Positions 12,201-20,450 of a DNA stretch of 64,000 bases are shown here, piece by piece. A program made the translations under genes and the position numbers. The DNA comes from Liriodendron chinense (lineage: Eukaryota > Streptophyta > Magnoliopsida > Magnoliales > Magnoliaceae). The stretch lies in the NCBI GenBank assembly GCA_003013855.2, contig PVNU02002828.1:144501-208500 (forward strand), written 5' to 3'. The notes beneath the pieces were generated by a model, which searched no databases, was not told the origin of the DNA, and saw only the letters and a program-made list of their open reading frames with translations. Positions within the stretch are counted from its first letter, which is position 1. Every line of letters begins with the position of its first letter.

Positions 12201-14687
12201 AGGGGTCCTCTTCATATCCCTTCTATTTGAATGTTTGACTACATAAGGAAATCATGATTTCCTTTTTAATTTTTCCTTCTTATCAACTATCAAGTGTTCC
12301 TAGGGATTTAAGTGTTTTCCAAGGGCACATCATGATTTGCACAATTATCATAGCATGCATAACTCTAACAACCATTTATGGTTAGTGCAGAGATCCTAGT
12401 TCGTACTTCTACATGTATGTTGCAATGATAGGGGTCTAGTTATAAACCTTGCAAGATAAGGAAATGCCTAACCAAGAAGTATTCATAGGTGATTGACCAA
12501 TTAATGAAAATATGATTTGCTTAAGATGGATCCTCCATAATATTCCTTTTATTTGAACAAAAAAGAAATTGTATCCATGTTCGTTCTCTTATAAACTATC
12601 AACTATTCTTGTGGCATAGCAACTGTAAGACATAAAAGGCTCATATATTCTAGCATCCAAGACATATTTTAAGACTTTAACTCCTGCAATAACTATTTAC
12701 AATTGTAGTGATCTTAGATGGCACATGTACATTGTAATAATACTTATTTAAGTGTCAAGCAATAAATGCTAGCATATAATTGCACATACCTCTCGTGCAC
12801 CTGACCGAGAAATATTCTCTGAGCCTGCCAAATCTACAAGATTTAGTTTCCCACATTTTATGAGCTCCTCATCTCCTATGCTTGATTCCTTTATATAGAT
12901 GGTTATGGAAAAGATAGAATGGGAACGACTGCATTAGAAAAAAAAGTTTGTTTAGTTAAATACGCTTCCATAATCTTTAAGATTGAACATAGGTATAGTT
13001 AATAACCATTACCTGCTATGCTTGTTTAGTAGGGTTTCTACCGTGCGTCTTTTAGCTGATCCTCGTTCCAAGAGATTATAAATCTCATTTGCACTGTACA
13101 CGACCTCTTCTTCAAGACCTCTTACAATAACGCCACCCTTCCCATCCTCCATAAGAGAAATAGGCTTCCTTTGCTTACTATCTTCCCCAAATTTAGTACA
13201 ATCTTCAGGAGCTAATAGGTCGGTGATCTCTTCATTGTAGAGCTCTAAGAAAGTAACTTTCATACTATAATCAGCCTTTTGTGCTTCTAGAGCATCAAAT
13301 ATTTGGCGGACTGCTCTTGGAATTACCCCAGCATCAACAGGCAATTCTCCACCCTAAATTGAATAAATGTGTCGCAATCGAATGAATCCTTCCCACTACA
13401 GCTATAGATTTTATAATTCAAACATAATGAAATGAAACAAAAATCATTTCATACCTTATTCTTTATTCCTCCCTCCATTGTATACGTTTTACCGGTGCCT
13501 GTTTGTCCATAGGCAAAAACAGTGCAGTTGAAGCCTTCAAGGACTTCATTAACAATGGGTGAAATGGCTTGGTCATATATGGATCTTTGTTGGGCCTTTG
13601 GCCCAAAGACCTGTCAAATATTCCAAAAGAAGATGTAACAGAATTTCAGTTTGCTGACCAAGAAAAGCTATCGTAGTCGGCGGCAAAGGAAGTAGCATAC
13701 CTTATCAAAGGTGAAAGCCCTATCAACTTGCTTATTAGCTATACTTTGCAAAACTGTGACTTCTCGTCTCTGCTCATTGCATGATATCGCTTTAGGAACA
13801 TTCAACCTTTGCTCATCATCGGTTAATGGTCTGGTATCAGATAGAATGATTATGCACTAGTCAATCATTTTTTCAAGCCAGCAAAAGAAAAAGGATACGG
13901 CTTTGCCCTTTTTAATTAGGCCATGGGTTCATTTTCAGCTTTCCCAGGAAAATCATATATGGGAAATTTAATATGGGCAATGATCTGGGGTGAATAACAC
14001 CAGCTGATCAAGATCAGAAAGAGATGGGAGATTACTTTCTTCGATCTTTTAAGTACATGGTGGGATCAAGTTTACCATGCTTAGCATGACAGGCCCATAA
14101 TCAGACAATGGGATAATGGACCACATTTCACTATGGGTGGTTCAGATCGAGTGGTTCCCCGGTTGATAATACCAAATCCATGGCCTCTCAAATAATTTCG
14201 TTTACTTTCTTTGATTTTTTAAGTACGTGGTGGGATCAAGTTTACCACGCTTAGCATGACAGGCCCATAATCAGACAACAGGATAATGGACTACATTTCA
14301 CTATGGGTGGTTCAGATCAAGTGGCTCCCCAGTTGATAATACCAAATCCATGGCCTCTCAAATAATTTTGTTTGGTCTACAATTTTTTCCGGTATTTTTT
14401 GTGCTGAAATCAGGTGTTCTCAACCACAAACAAGAAAACACTCTTCAAACAAACAGCTAAGATCCTAATAATCATAGAAAAGGAGGGATGTGGAAAACCC
14501 ACCTGCACCTAAGCAGCACCTGCACATTAACCTCTCGATCTCTATCCTGCCGGTTCCCATCCGTCCATCTTGGATCCAGCCGCCGCCTTTCAGTGCGAGG
14601 CGTCTGAACTGTAGAAGGAGATGGAGATGGGGATGGGGATGCTGCGGCAGATCCCAATTTCCTATGCTGATCTGGCGTGAAAGACAT
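4554..14687 (-). CDS. KIN5: Kinesin-5 (KIN-5/BimC class) motor protein, N-terminal 425 residues, 8 exons, 3' part off the window
   Basis: Plus-end-directed tetrameric microtubule motor that crosslinks and slides antiparallel spindle and phragmoplast microtubules. Exons, in transcript order: 14687-14503, 13830-13701, 13610-13455, 13353-13013, 12928-12790, 5084-4987, 4867-4711, 4623-4554. All junctions are GT-AG and the phases join without a stop. Residues 1-50 are a Ser/Pro/Arg-rich leader (MSFTPDQHRKLG). The motor runs from about residue 54: P-loop GQTGTGKT at 140-147, switch I SSRSHS at 270-275, switch II DLAGSE at 303-308, then INKSLLTLGRVI and DSKLTRLLRDSLGG. The neck NKPEANQRMSKSVLLKDLYIEIERMKQ follows, as in plant KIN-5. 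Plant family members are about 1000 residues, so some 600 residues of stalk and tail are missing to the left. The start at 14687 is the only ATG fitting the family N-terminus. Intron 5 is 7.7 kb and repeat-filled, but the frame is intact, so I read the gene as functional. Confidence 0.96.
4711..4867 (-). CDS. KIN5: Kinesin-5 exon 7, end of motor domain
   Basis: Residues 350-402: R|DSKLTRLLRDSLGGKTKTC, IIATVSP, LEETLSTLDYASRAKNIKNKPE. This is the microtubule-binding helix region and motor C-terminus. Acceptor GAGCAG|GGATAG, donor CCAGAG|GTTTGG. Confidence 0.95.
4987..5084 (-). CDS. KIN5: Kinesin-5 exon 6
   Basis: Residues 318-349 plus two bases, GRAREAGEINKSLLTLGRVITALVEH to IPY. It continues exactly in phase from exon 5 across the 7.7-kb intron, which shows the two clusters of exons belong to one gene. 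Acceptor ATTGCAG, donor ATAG|GTTTGT. Confidence 0.95.
5401..5861. repeat. Long inverted repeat (hairpin), arms about 215 bp
   Basis: The left arm (5401-5620) and right arm (5648-5861) are reverse complements at roughly 90 percent by eye, with a loop of about 27 bp. Matching landmarks include GAAGCTTCTTCCATAG-type sequence and its complement, and the outer AAAGTGAAGG/CCTTCACTTT pair. It sits within weaker outer inverted ends (about 5245 and 6170) rich in GATAC and CCGATAT words. Probably a foldback or MITE-type DNA transposon. Confidence 0.85.
6197..6288. repeat. (AT)n microsatellite
   Basis: About 90 bp of nearly uninterrupted AT dinucleotide. It produces spurious Ile-Tyr ORFs on both strands. 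Confidence 0.98.
6312..7075. repeat. Direct duplication of about 290 bp, offset 473 bp
   Basis: The segment from CAAATGTACAACTGG (6312) to the CAAGTCTCAAG near 6605 recurs from 6785 to about 7072 with scattered differences and a few small indels. The unit itself contains a short internal duplication around TAGTTGGTATGACAATCTTA. Confidence 0.85.
8858..9185. mobile_element. Foldback MITE-like element dense in CCGTTACGG and GATACGG
   Basis: Terminal inverted repeats are CAAGGTGTCCCATAATGG at the left and, reading inwards from the right, CAAGGTATCCCAAACGG. Between them, palindromic CCGTTACGG, CCGTATCGG and GATACGGGGC words recur over 300 bp. It has no coding capacity of its own. Fragments with the same vocabulary lie at 8370-8530 and 8670-8715. 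I could not fix a target-site duplication. Confidence 0.65.
9480..9830. repeat. Tandem duplication, 163-bp offset
   Basis: The block containing CTTACACACTAACGACATCA (9547) recurs at 9710 with its surroundings, including GTAGGATGTCCTTGG near 9618 and near 9810. No coding sense was seen. Confidence 0.75.
10397..10730 (+). mobile_element. TRIM-like miniature LTR retrotransposon
   Basis: Order as in an LTR element but only about 330 bp. A left LTR end (GCTCGAGCCGTTAGAGGAAG to TTGTTTGACA, ending about 10458) is followed by TGGTATCAAAGC. That matches the usual plant primer-binding site TGGTATCAGAGC for initiator tRNA-Met with one change. An internal stretch of about 180 bp and a purine tract (GTGAGGGAG) follow. 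The right LTR is TGTTGGAGTGTTAAAATCCC to GGTGATTCGACA (10647-10729). No protein is encoded. The first part of the left LTR has diverged or been lost. Such elements depend on proteins supplied by others. Confidence 0.7.
11220..12370. repeat. Tandem array, unit about 191 bp, each with a 20-bp perfect palindrome
   Basis: The anchor GGGTCCTCCATAATATT starts at 11492, 11683, 11789, 11980 and 12172, giving spacings of 191, 106, 191 and 192. A more diverged unit starts near 11228. Full units contain AAGGAAATCATGATTTCCTT, which is its own reverse complement, or a one-base variant. The 106-bp unit lacks the middle part. A degenerate copy of the anchor lies near 12527. Confidence 0.9.
12790..12928 (-). 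CDS. KIN5: Kinesin-5 exon 5 with switch I end and switch II
   Basis: Residues 271-317: completes SSRSHS, then SIFSITIYIKE, LNLVDLAGSENISRSGARE. Acceptor AATGCAG|TCGTTC, donor GAGAG|GTATGTG. The following intron, 12789 down to 5085, is 7.7 kb. Confidence 0.95.
13013..13353 (-). CDS. KIN5: Kinesin-5 exon 4, motor core
   Basis: Residues 158-270 plus two bases. Contains the family strand SMKVTFLELYNEEITDLL. It ends in LLNKHS, the start of the NxxSSRSHS switch I motif that is split across the next intron. Acceptor TTTAG|GGTGGA, donor AGCAG|GTAATG. Confidence 0.96.
13455..13610 (-). CDS. KIN5: Kinesin-5 exon 3 with the ATP-binding P-loop
   Basis: Exactly 52 codons (residues 106-157), VFGPKAQQRSIYDQ through VFAYGQTGTGKTYTMEGG. 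It holds the Walker A nucleotide-binding loop GQTGTGKT. Flanked by acceptor TTGACAG and donor AAG|GTATGA. Confidence 0.96.
13701..13830 (-). CDS. KIN5: Kinesin-5 exon 2
   Basis: Residues 62-105 (RPLTDDEQRLNVPK... to AFTFDK). It completes the split Arg codon of exon 1 (AG|A) after acceptor ATACCAG and ends AAG|GTATGC. It was too short to stand out as a single ORF and was found from the conserved motor N-terminus. Confidence 0.93.
14035..14374. repeat. 170-bp tandem duplication in kinesin intron 1
   Basis: AAGTAC(A/G)TGGTGGGATCAAG occurs at 14051 and 14221, and the ~170 bp that follow are nearly identical in the two copies. Intron 1 spans 14502 to 13831. Confidence 0.9.
14503..14687 (-). CDS. 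KIN5: Kinesin-5 exon 1 (start codon, leader, first motor strand)
   Basis: Codes residues 1-61 plus two bases of an Arg codon, ending EVNVQVLLRC. The donor is CAG|GTGGGT. The first ATG (14687-14685) follows an in-frame context typical of plant KIN-5 (MSFTPDQ). The Ser-Pro repeat at residues 17-25 is low complexity and is expected to vary among relatives. Confidence 0.94.
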
Positions 14688-15300
14688 GATCGATACCCAA
14701 CAGATTTGAATCGGATTTTCAGACCTATAAAAGTGTCAAAAGCAATCAGATCAACGAAACAACTCATTTACCAATCCAAAGCAGGAAAAGAAAACACAAA
14801 AATGAAATTCTAATCTCAGCCCTTGATCAGCAGTCAAAGCCATAAACCAGAATCAATCCAGTAAAGCTACTAATCCTTCAATCCGACATCAAAAGGAAAA
14901 CCCACCCAGGAATCAAATCCCAGTCTGAATCCTTATTGATCAAATGAAAAAAAAAAAAATGGAGAAACGGTTTTGAAGATTCCGAGTAACGACAATCGTA
15001 TAGACAAAACAACTAAAATTTCAATCAATCAAAAGAGAAAGAAAACTCCAAAAAAAAAAAAAAAAAAAAAAATTCAAGGACAAAACCCTATTCCAGAAAC
15101 TAATTCGAAGATTCCAAGCAAGAAATGGAATAAATTAGATGAAAATAAACGGAATTTCTTAATTATTTTTGGGTACCTGAAAGAAAGGAGAATCTGGATT
15201 GAAAAGTGGAACTTGATCTGAAGAATCTGAGAAAAGATTATGAATTTTTGCTTCCTATTTCTCGGATTCTTCTTGTCTGATGTTCTTGAAACGGTGGTTC
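14688..15300 (-). other. Probable spliced 5' UTR of the kinesin-5 gene
   Basis: Upstream of the ATG there is an acceptor-like end (CACTTTTATAG, plus-strand 14728-14738). A donor-like TTTCAG|GTACCC lies near 15176. I infer a 5' UTR exon from about 15177 to 15300 and a ~450-bp leader intron. The interval also holds an A-run at 15051-15071. The transcription start is not determined by the sequence. Confidence 0.45.
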
Positions 15301-15342
15301 TGTGTTTTGAAAAAATGAGGAAATGAGATCGTCCACGTCTCT

Positions 15343-15353
15343 TCTAACGGCTA
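15343..15353 (+). promoter_or_regulatory. MSA (M-phase-specific activator) motif upstream of kinesin-5
   Basis: TCTAACGGCTA fits the MSA consensus YCYAACGGYYA at every position. MSA elements bind three-repeat MYB (MYB3R) factors and drive G2/M transcription of plant mitotic genes. A second, partial AACGG core lies in the opposite orientation at 15372-15382 (CTCAACGGCTG on the minus strand). Both are 650-700 bp above the kinesin ATG, close to its inferred transcription start. A TATAAAG lies nearby on the minus strand (15409-15415). Confidence 0.6.
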
Positions 15354-15933
15354 TCAGAATTTGAAATTTAACAGCCGTTGAGCTGACGTGTCACTAAATA
15401 TTCTTTTCTTTATATTGGGTTTGAAAAGAGGCGAGCGGCCTTTTCCGATGTGGCCTGTTTTTCAAAAATCTAGGGTTTTTAACTTGAGTTGGAGGAGTTA
15501 TTCGATACTCTGGCCGAAGATGACGCTTGGTACACAGGCACCCAGAAATTGTACACGTGTCATTCATTAACTCAAATTAACCGGATCAAAATTGTAAGAA
15601 CCCACTATCGATAAGGAAGGTCACAGAATCAGGTTGGTGGAGAAATCCTAACCTATGATTCGTCCACACTTGTATGTTCAAATAGGACCATTGGATTTTT
15701 TTTTTTCTTAATTTTTGGCCGTCGAATAAATGTCCACCAGCTCGATGGTCCGATAATTAAATAACCTTAGTTTCTGGTTCATGATACATCGAAACTAGGA
15801 ACCATAATAGGATGGTTGAATTTGAATTATTTATATGCCACGTTCGCAATTTCTAGTGTCCGTGTATCATCCGTCAGACTCTCCAGAGTAACAAAGTTTT
15901 TCTCGACACACGCGGGCTTTGCTGGACGCGAAT

Positions 15934-16436
15934 TGCCTGCCCCCACACCGCCCACAGGAAGTTCCTGTGGTCGGAAGCTATGTGGGGCCCACATAGATTT
16001 TCTTGATAAATCCTCTCCGTCCATCACTTTAACAAAATCATAATAGGAGAAGAGTTCAAAAATCAGGCAGATCCAAAGTTCAGGTGGACCACAATACATA
16101 AAAAAGCAGGGATTGAACGCCCACCATGGAAACTGTGGGGGCCACAGAAGTTTTGTATCAGGATGATATTTCTATCTACAGTTTATCTGAACGGCAATAA
16201 TCCTACCCTATGACCGGTTTGGATGGAATACGAACATCATGATCGGCTACTATAAGGTTTTAACGGTGAACTTTTTCTGTTCTTACTGTTTGTTGGTGTG
16301 GCCTACCTGAGTTTTGGATGTGTCTGTTTTTCAATTCCTCTCCTAATGTGAACTTGAGAAACTGATTAACGGAATGGATTTCTCTCAGGAACCTCTATGG
16401 CCCCACATAACTTCCAACCACACAGGGTCGCAGGCC
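15934..16436. repeat. Foldback element, GTGGGGCCCAC family, copy 1
   Basis: Imperfect inverted ends: GGAAGCTATGTGGGGCCCAC at the left pairs with the complement of GGCCCCACATAACTTCC at the right. The middle carries the family signature of aaatgaagc/ggtggaccaca-type words. Non-coding. Confidence 0.6.
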
Positions 16437-16475
16437 GAGCGGATTAGGGGCGGCCCGACCTCACCCAAGACGGTG

Positions 16476-16762
16476 CTTTTACTGTAATAGCCCTGAGGTG
16501 TGGCTATTTTTACTAAAACTTCAATTTCTCATCTGCTTCATCTTTTTAGACTTCTTGACGAGAAATTAGAAATTTATGGTTGAAAATGCCCCTATGATGG
16601 ATTCCCCCTAGGCACTATAGATTCCCCGGAGCACATGGTGGTCAAAGGGGCATTCTTGACTATAAAATTTTAATTTCTCATCAAAAGGCCAAAAAAATGA
16701 GCTGAATAAGAAATTGAACTTTTAATAAATATAATCACACCTGAAGGCTATTGCAGTAAAAA
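16476..16762. mobile_element. MITE family A, copy 1
   Basis: Inverted ends TTTTACTGTAATAGCC at the left and, inward from the right, TTTTTACTGCAATAGCC. Both are followed by an AGGTGTG(G/A)-rich stretch and CAATTTCTCAT-type sequence. About 287 bp and non-coding. The flanks share AAGACG, a possible decayed target duplication. Confidence 0.75.
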
Positions 16763-16777
16763 TCTCCTAAGACGTAC

Positions 16778-17313
16778 GGGGAGCGGATTAGGTGAGACCC
16801 TGGATCCACCGAGGTGGGTGGGACCCTGACTGTGGGGCTCACAGTAATGTATGTGTCTTAAATCCACACCGTCCAACCATTTTGAAAGCTCATGTTAGGG
16901 TATGATACCAAAAATGAAGCTGACTTAAATCTTAGGTGGACCACATCACAGAAATAGTCGTGATTGAATATCTACCATTGAGAACTTAATGAATTTTTAA
17001 TGGATTCCTTCGGAATGTTTATTTTCCTTCCAACCTGTTGGAAAGGTCACAAACACCTTGATGAAGAGACCACATAAATATCATCATAATCCAAATCTTT
17101 TGTGGCCCACAGGAAGTTTTTAATGATCAATCACCATCATTTCCTATACTATGGCCCATATGAGATTTGGAATTGCTTCATTTTTTAGATCATGTCCTAA
17201 ATTAACCTTTCAATGCGGATGTATGGCCTGGATTTAGTTACGTACATCACACTAGCTCTATAGTCAAGGTCCCACACACCTCAATGGAGCTGGGTCTCAC
17301 CTAATCTGCTCCC
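16778..17313. mobile_element. Foldback element with GGATTAGGTGAGACCC ends (GTGGGGCCCAC family, copy 2)
   Basis: Left end GGGAGCGGATTAGGTGAGAC; right end, reverse-complemented, GGGAGCAGATTAGGTGAGAC. The inverted repeat extends about 45 bp. It is bracketed on both sides by MITE family A. About 536 bp and non-coding. Confidence 0.75.
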
Positions 17314-17320
17314 AAGGGAT

Positions 17321-17628
17321 ATTTAATGCAATAACCTTGAGGTGTGACTATATTTACTAAAAGTTCAATTTCTCGTTTGGTTCATTCTTCTTGGTCTTTT
17401 GACAGGAAATTAAAAATTTATGGTAAAAAATGCCCCTCCAACCTATTTCTCTTGAGCACTATAGATTCCCCTTGGGGCAGGGTGGATTTCCCTGAGCACG
17501 TGGTGGTCAGATGGCATTTTCGTCGACAAAATGTTCAATTTCTCGTCAAAAGGCCAAAAAGATGATCAGGACAAGAAATTGAACTTTTAGTAAATGCAGC
17601 CACACCTAAGGGCTATTGTAGTAAAAAT
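17321..17628. mobile_element. MITE family A, copy 2
   Basis: Same layout as the copy at 16476-16762: ends TTTAATGCAATAACC and, inward from the right, TTTTTACTACAATAGCC, with matching CAATTTCTCGT and TTCCC...GAGCAC(G/A)TGGTGGTCA interior. The two copies lie in the same orientation. Confidence 0.75.
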
Positions 17629-18640
17629 CCCTACCGACGGTGCGAGCCCTACCGTTCGGCTCACCTTGATGCGCGTGTTATATGTCCACGGAGCTCCCAT
17701 CGTTTTTCATATTATTTGAAGGCATGAGCCCAAAAATGAAGCAGATCCAAATACCCTATGAGCGGTTTGGATCAAGTGGTCCATAATTGATCAAGTGGTC
17801 CACACATGACAAAATAGAGAAATGAAAACCACAGTCTACATGCGCGATGCATGTGTTTCCTAAAATATGAATGGAATGGCTTATTTATAGGATAGAACAA
17901 AGTACTGGGCCATGCTAATAGGTCCAAGCCTGGTCCAATTAGCATGCTGGCTTTGGAATGGACCAGATGGCCCAGATGACCAGATCTACTACTAGACGAG
18001 CGGACCAGATGTCCGCAGCCTGATCTGACCTGGCATGCTTAGATCTGGCCCGTTCAGTAACTGATCCGGGTCATCAGCTCTCATTGGATGGGCTAACTGG
18101 GCCCATACATGCCTTGGCCCATGAGTCTGGACATTGTATGTTAGTGGGCCCACCCCATGTACTGCAGAGCCGTTGGTATATTCTGTTCAAGATCCTTTCT
18201 GTTCACCAGGTGGGGTCCACCATCTACTGAAAATTCCCTGGCCCAGAAATCAGGATGGCCTACTCATCAGGTGGGTCGCACATGTGAGTATTGGCCATGT
18301 TTTCTAGCCATCCATTTTCTTTCATATGCGTGTGGCCCAACTAATGAGCGGACAGTAGTGCCTTCCACGTGTTTTTCTTTTTGAACGGGCACAGCTGATG
18401 GATAGCAATAAAAGAGAGAAGTATGATGTATCCTCTACAATGAGATGGATGGTCCAGATTGGTGTATAACCCAGCCACGTGTATGGTGGAGAGAAGTCTT
18501 CACCATATTCCGGTTCTTGCGACTCTATCCTTTCATTTCCACTTCAAAAAATGCGGACTTTTTAGTGCATTGAGTTGGCTTCAACTCATTGGGTCAGTGC
18601 GTCAGCATGTTGAGAGACGGGACCACACGCACCGCTACAC

Positions 18641-19113
18641 GTAGATGTTACCCCTACCGTGTGGGGGCCACATTGATGTATTTTTTGTATATCCACACCG
18701 TCCATCTGTTTTTCCATCTTATTTTAGGACGAGATCATCCCAAATAATAAGAATATCCAAGTATCGAGTGGCCCGCACCAATAGAAGCAGTGATTAATAA
18801 CCATTAAAAACTTTCTGTGGGCGACAAAAGTTTTGGATAAATCTGATATTTCTAATTTACTTTCAACCAGATCTTATTGACATTATAAACAGGTTGGATT
18901 TAAAATAACGATAATAAAACATTAAGATGGGCCATTTGAAAATTTGAATTGTGTGGCACTCAATCACCATTGTTTCCTGTGGTGTGGTCCACCTGAGATT
19001 TGGATTTGTATGAGTTTTGGTACCCCATTCTAGAATAGTATGTAGAAATATATCGACGGCGTGGATATACACAAAATCATCCAGGTGGGCCCCACGGTAG
19101 GGGTAACGTCCAC
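18641..19113. mobile_element. Foldback element with GTTACCCCTACCGTG ends (GTGGGGCCCAC family, copy 3)
   Basis: Left GATGTTACCCCTACCGTG; right, reverse-complemented, GACGTTACCCCTACCGTGGG. The inverted repeat continues through the GGGGCCACATTGATGTAT-like zone. Non-coding. No clear target duplication. Confidence 0.7.
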
Positions 19114-19205
19114 TAAGCTGTTACCCCGGTGACACCTAATTCGCTCCGTGAGAAATCCAATCAGTTCATAAGGTGGGCCCGCTATTTAAATGACATGGTC
19201 CATGA

Positions 19206-20450
19206 ATGAGGGCCGTCAAGGACGCGGATTGCCTATAGCGTACCGAGTAAACACTGTGGGGCCCACCTTGATGTATGTGCCTTATCCAGTCGGCCCATCC
19301 TTTCTACCAGCTCGTTTAGGGCCCAAAGTTGAAGCATAAATACCCACAATTCAAATGAGCCACACTACGGGGAAAAGTGGGTAGAGCTGGACACGAGCTG
19401 AGCCAACTCGGTTAACTCGACTCGACTCACCTCGAAAGAACTCAGGTTGATTTAACTCGTTGCTGAGTTCAAATTGAGTTAAGCTAGGCAGGTGTGGTTA
19501 AAAAAATAACCAAGTAATGTTTGAGTTTGGCAGGACTCGACTTGACTCGAACCAGCTCAGCCCGACTCGTATGTATAGTATAAATAAAAAAAAATTAAAA
19601 TATTATTTAATTATTTTCTTTTTTCACTTTACCCACACTCGATCCTACTCCCTTCCAAAGCCTAACCCCTTCTAAACCCTAACCTCCTCCAAACTCCCCC
19701 TCCCCGGCCCATCCTACCTGGCCTGCGGCCAAGCTATAAGACATTTCTCCTCTTCCAAACCCCTCCCTTACTCAGTCCTGTCCCTGTCCAGCTGTTCGAC
19801 AGTCTTGTCTGACCGTCCAATTCAACTCAACGCTACCTAGCTCGGCTCGTGTGACCTCGATTCGATTCGACAACATTGATTCAACTCAGAATTAGGTTTT
19901 TTTTTTTTTTTTTTTTGAGTTTTTTTTTTGTGGATTTATTGATCTGGGTTGAGCTCGACTCGACTCAACTCGACTCGGTTCGGACCAATCAAATTTTGTA
20001 CCGAACCAAGTTCGAGCTGACTGGTCCGAGTTCAAGACCGAGCTGAACCGGGTCGAGTTGGGTAGAGTTCGACCCGGTCCAGCTTGATGTCCAGCTCTAA
20101 AAGTGGGGATAATGGCCTCCACCATTGAAACTTCCTAGGGCCTGCAGTGATGCTTATTTGTCATTTAACCTATTTATGAAGTCACACACTTACATAAGTG
20201 AAGAGAAAACACAAACATCAGCTTTGATCCAAAACTTTTGAGGCCTCCAAAAAGTTTTTCAAAGCAAGCATTCCATTCTTACTATTTCCTGTGTTGTGGT
20301 CTACTTAAGCTTTGGTTATGCTTCAATTTTCGGCTCATGCCCTAAAATAAGCTAGAAAATGAATGAACGGTGTTGATAAGATAAATACATCATGGTGGGC
20401 CTCAAGAGTTAGTATGCAAGATGCGTTAACAGTCTAATTCAAGTGGGGTG
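19206..20450. repeat. Foldback element (GTGGGGCCCAC family, copy 4) split by a nested hAT-like insertion
   Basis: The left arm around 19256-19345 (CTGTGGGGCCCACCTTGATG) and the right arm around 20330-20412 (ATACATCATGGTGGGCC) are inverted copies. The spacer is mostly the nested element at 19382-20099. Removing that gives a size like the other copies. Confidence 0.65.
19382..20099. mobile_element. Non-autonomous hAT-like element with 8-bp target duplication
   Basis: Ends TAGAGCTGGACA at both sides (12-bp perfect inverted repeat). It is flanked by identical AAAGTGGG at 19374-19381 and 20100-20107. An 8-bp duplication and TAG-type ends fit the hAT superfamily. The interior is rich in CTCGACTCGACT and has a T-run at 19896-19916, with no transposase. 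Confidence 0.85.

Larger units (their letters stand above)
5085..12789. other. Kinesin-5 intron 5, repeat-filled
   Basis: GT-AG intron on the minus strand. It contains, left to right: a long hairpin element, an AT microsatellite, a ~290-bp duplicated segment (6312-6610 and 6785-7075), a 120-bp direct repeat (7908 and 8028), a second ~90-bp repeat (8320 and 8620), a CCGTTACGG foldback, a 163-bp tandem duplication (9480-9830), a TRIM-like element, and a ~191-bp array. No nested gene was recognised. Confidence 0.85.

Noticed and set aside
11220..12370. CRISPR-like array
   Set aside because: Units of 191 bp without short unique spacers in a plant intron; it is an ordinary tandem repeat.
14490..14813. 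107-residue plus-strand frame starting MENPPAPKQ
   Set aside because: It lies antisense to kinesin exon 1, whose frame, splice sites and family match are clear; it is a shadow.
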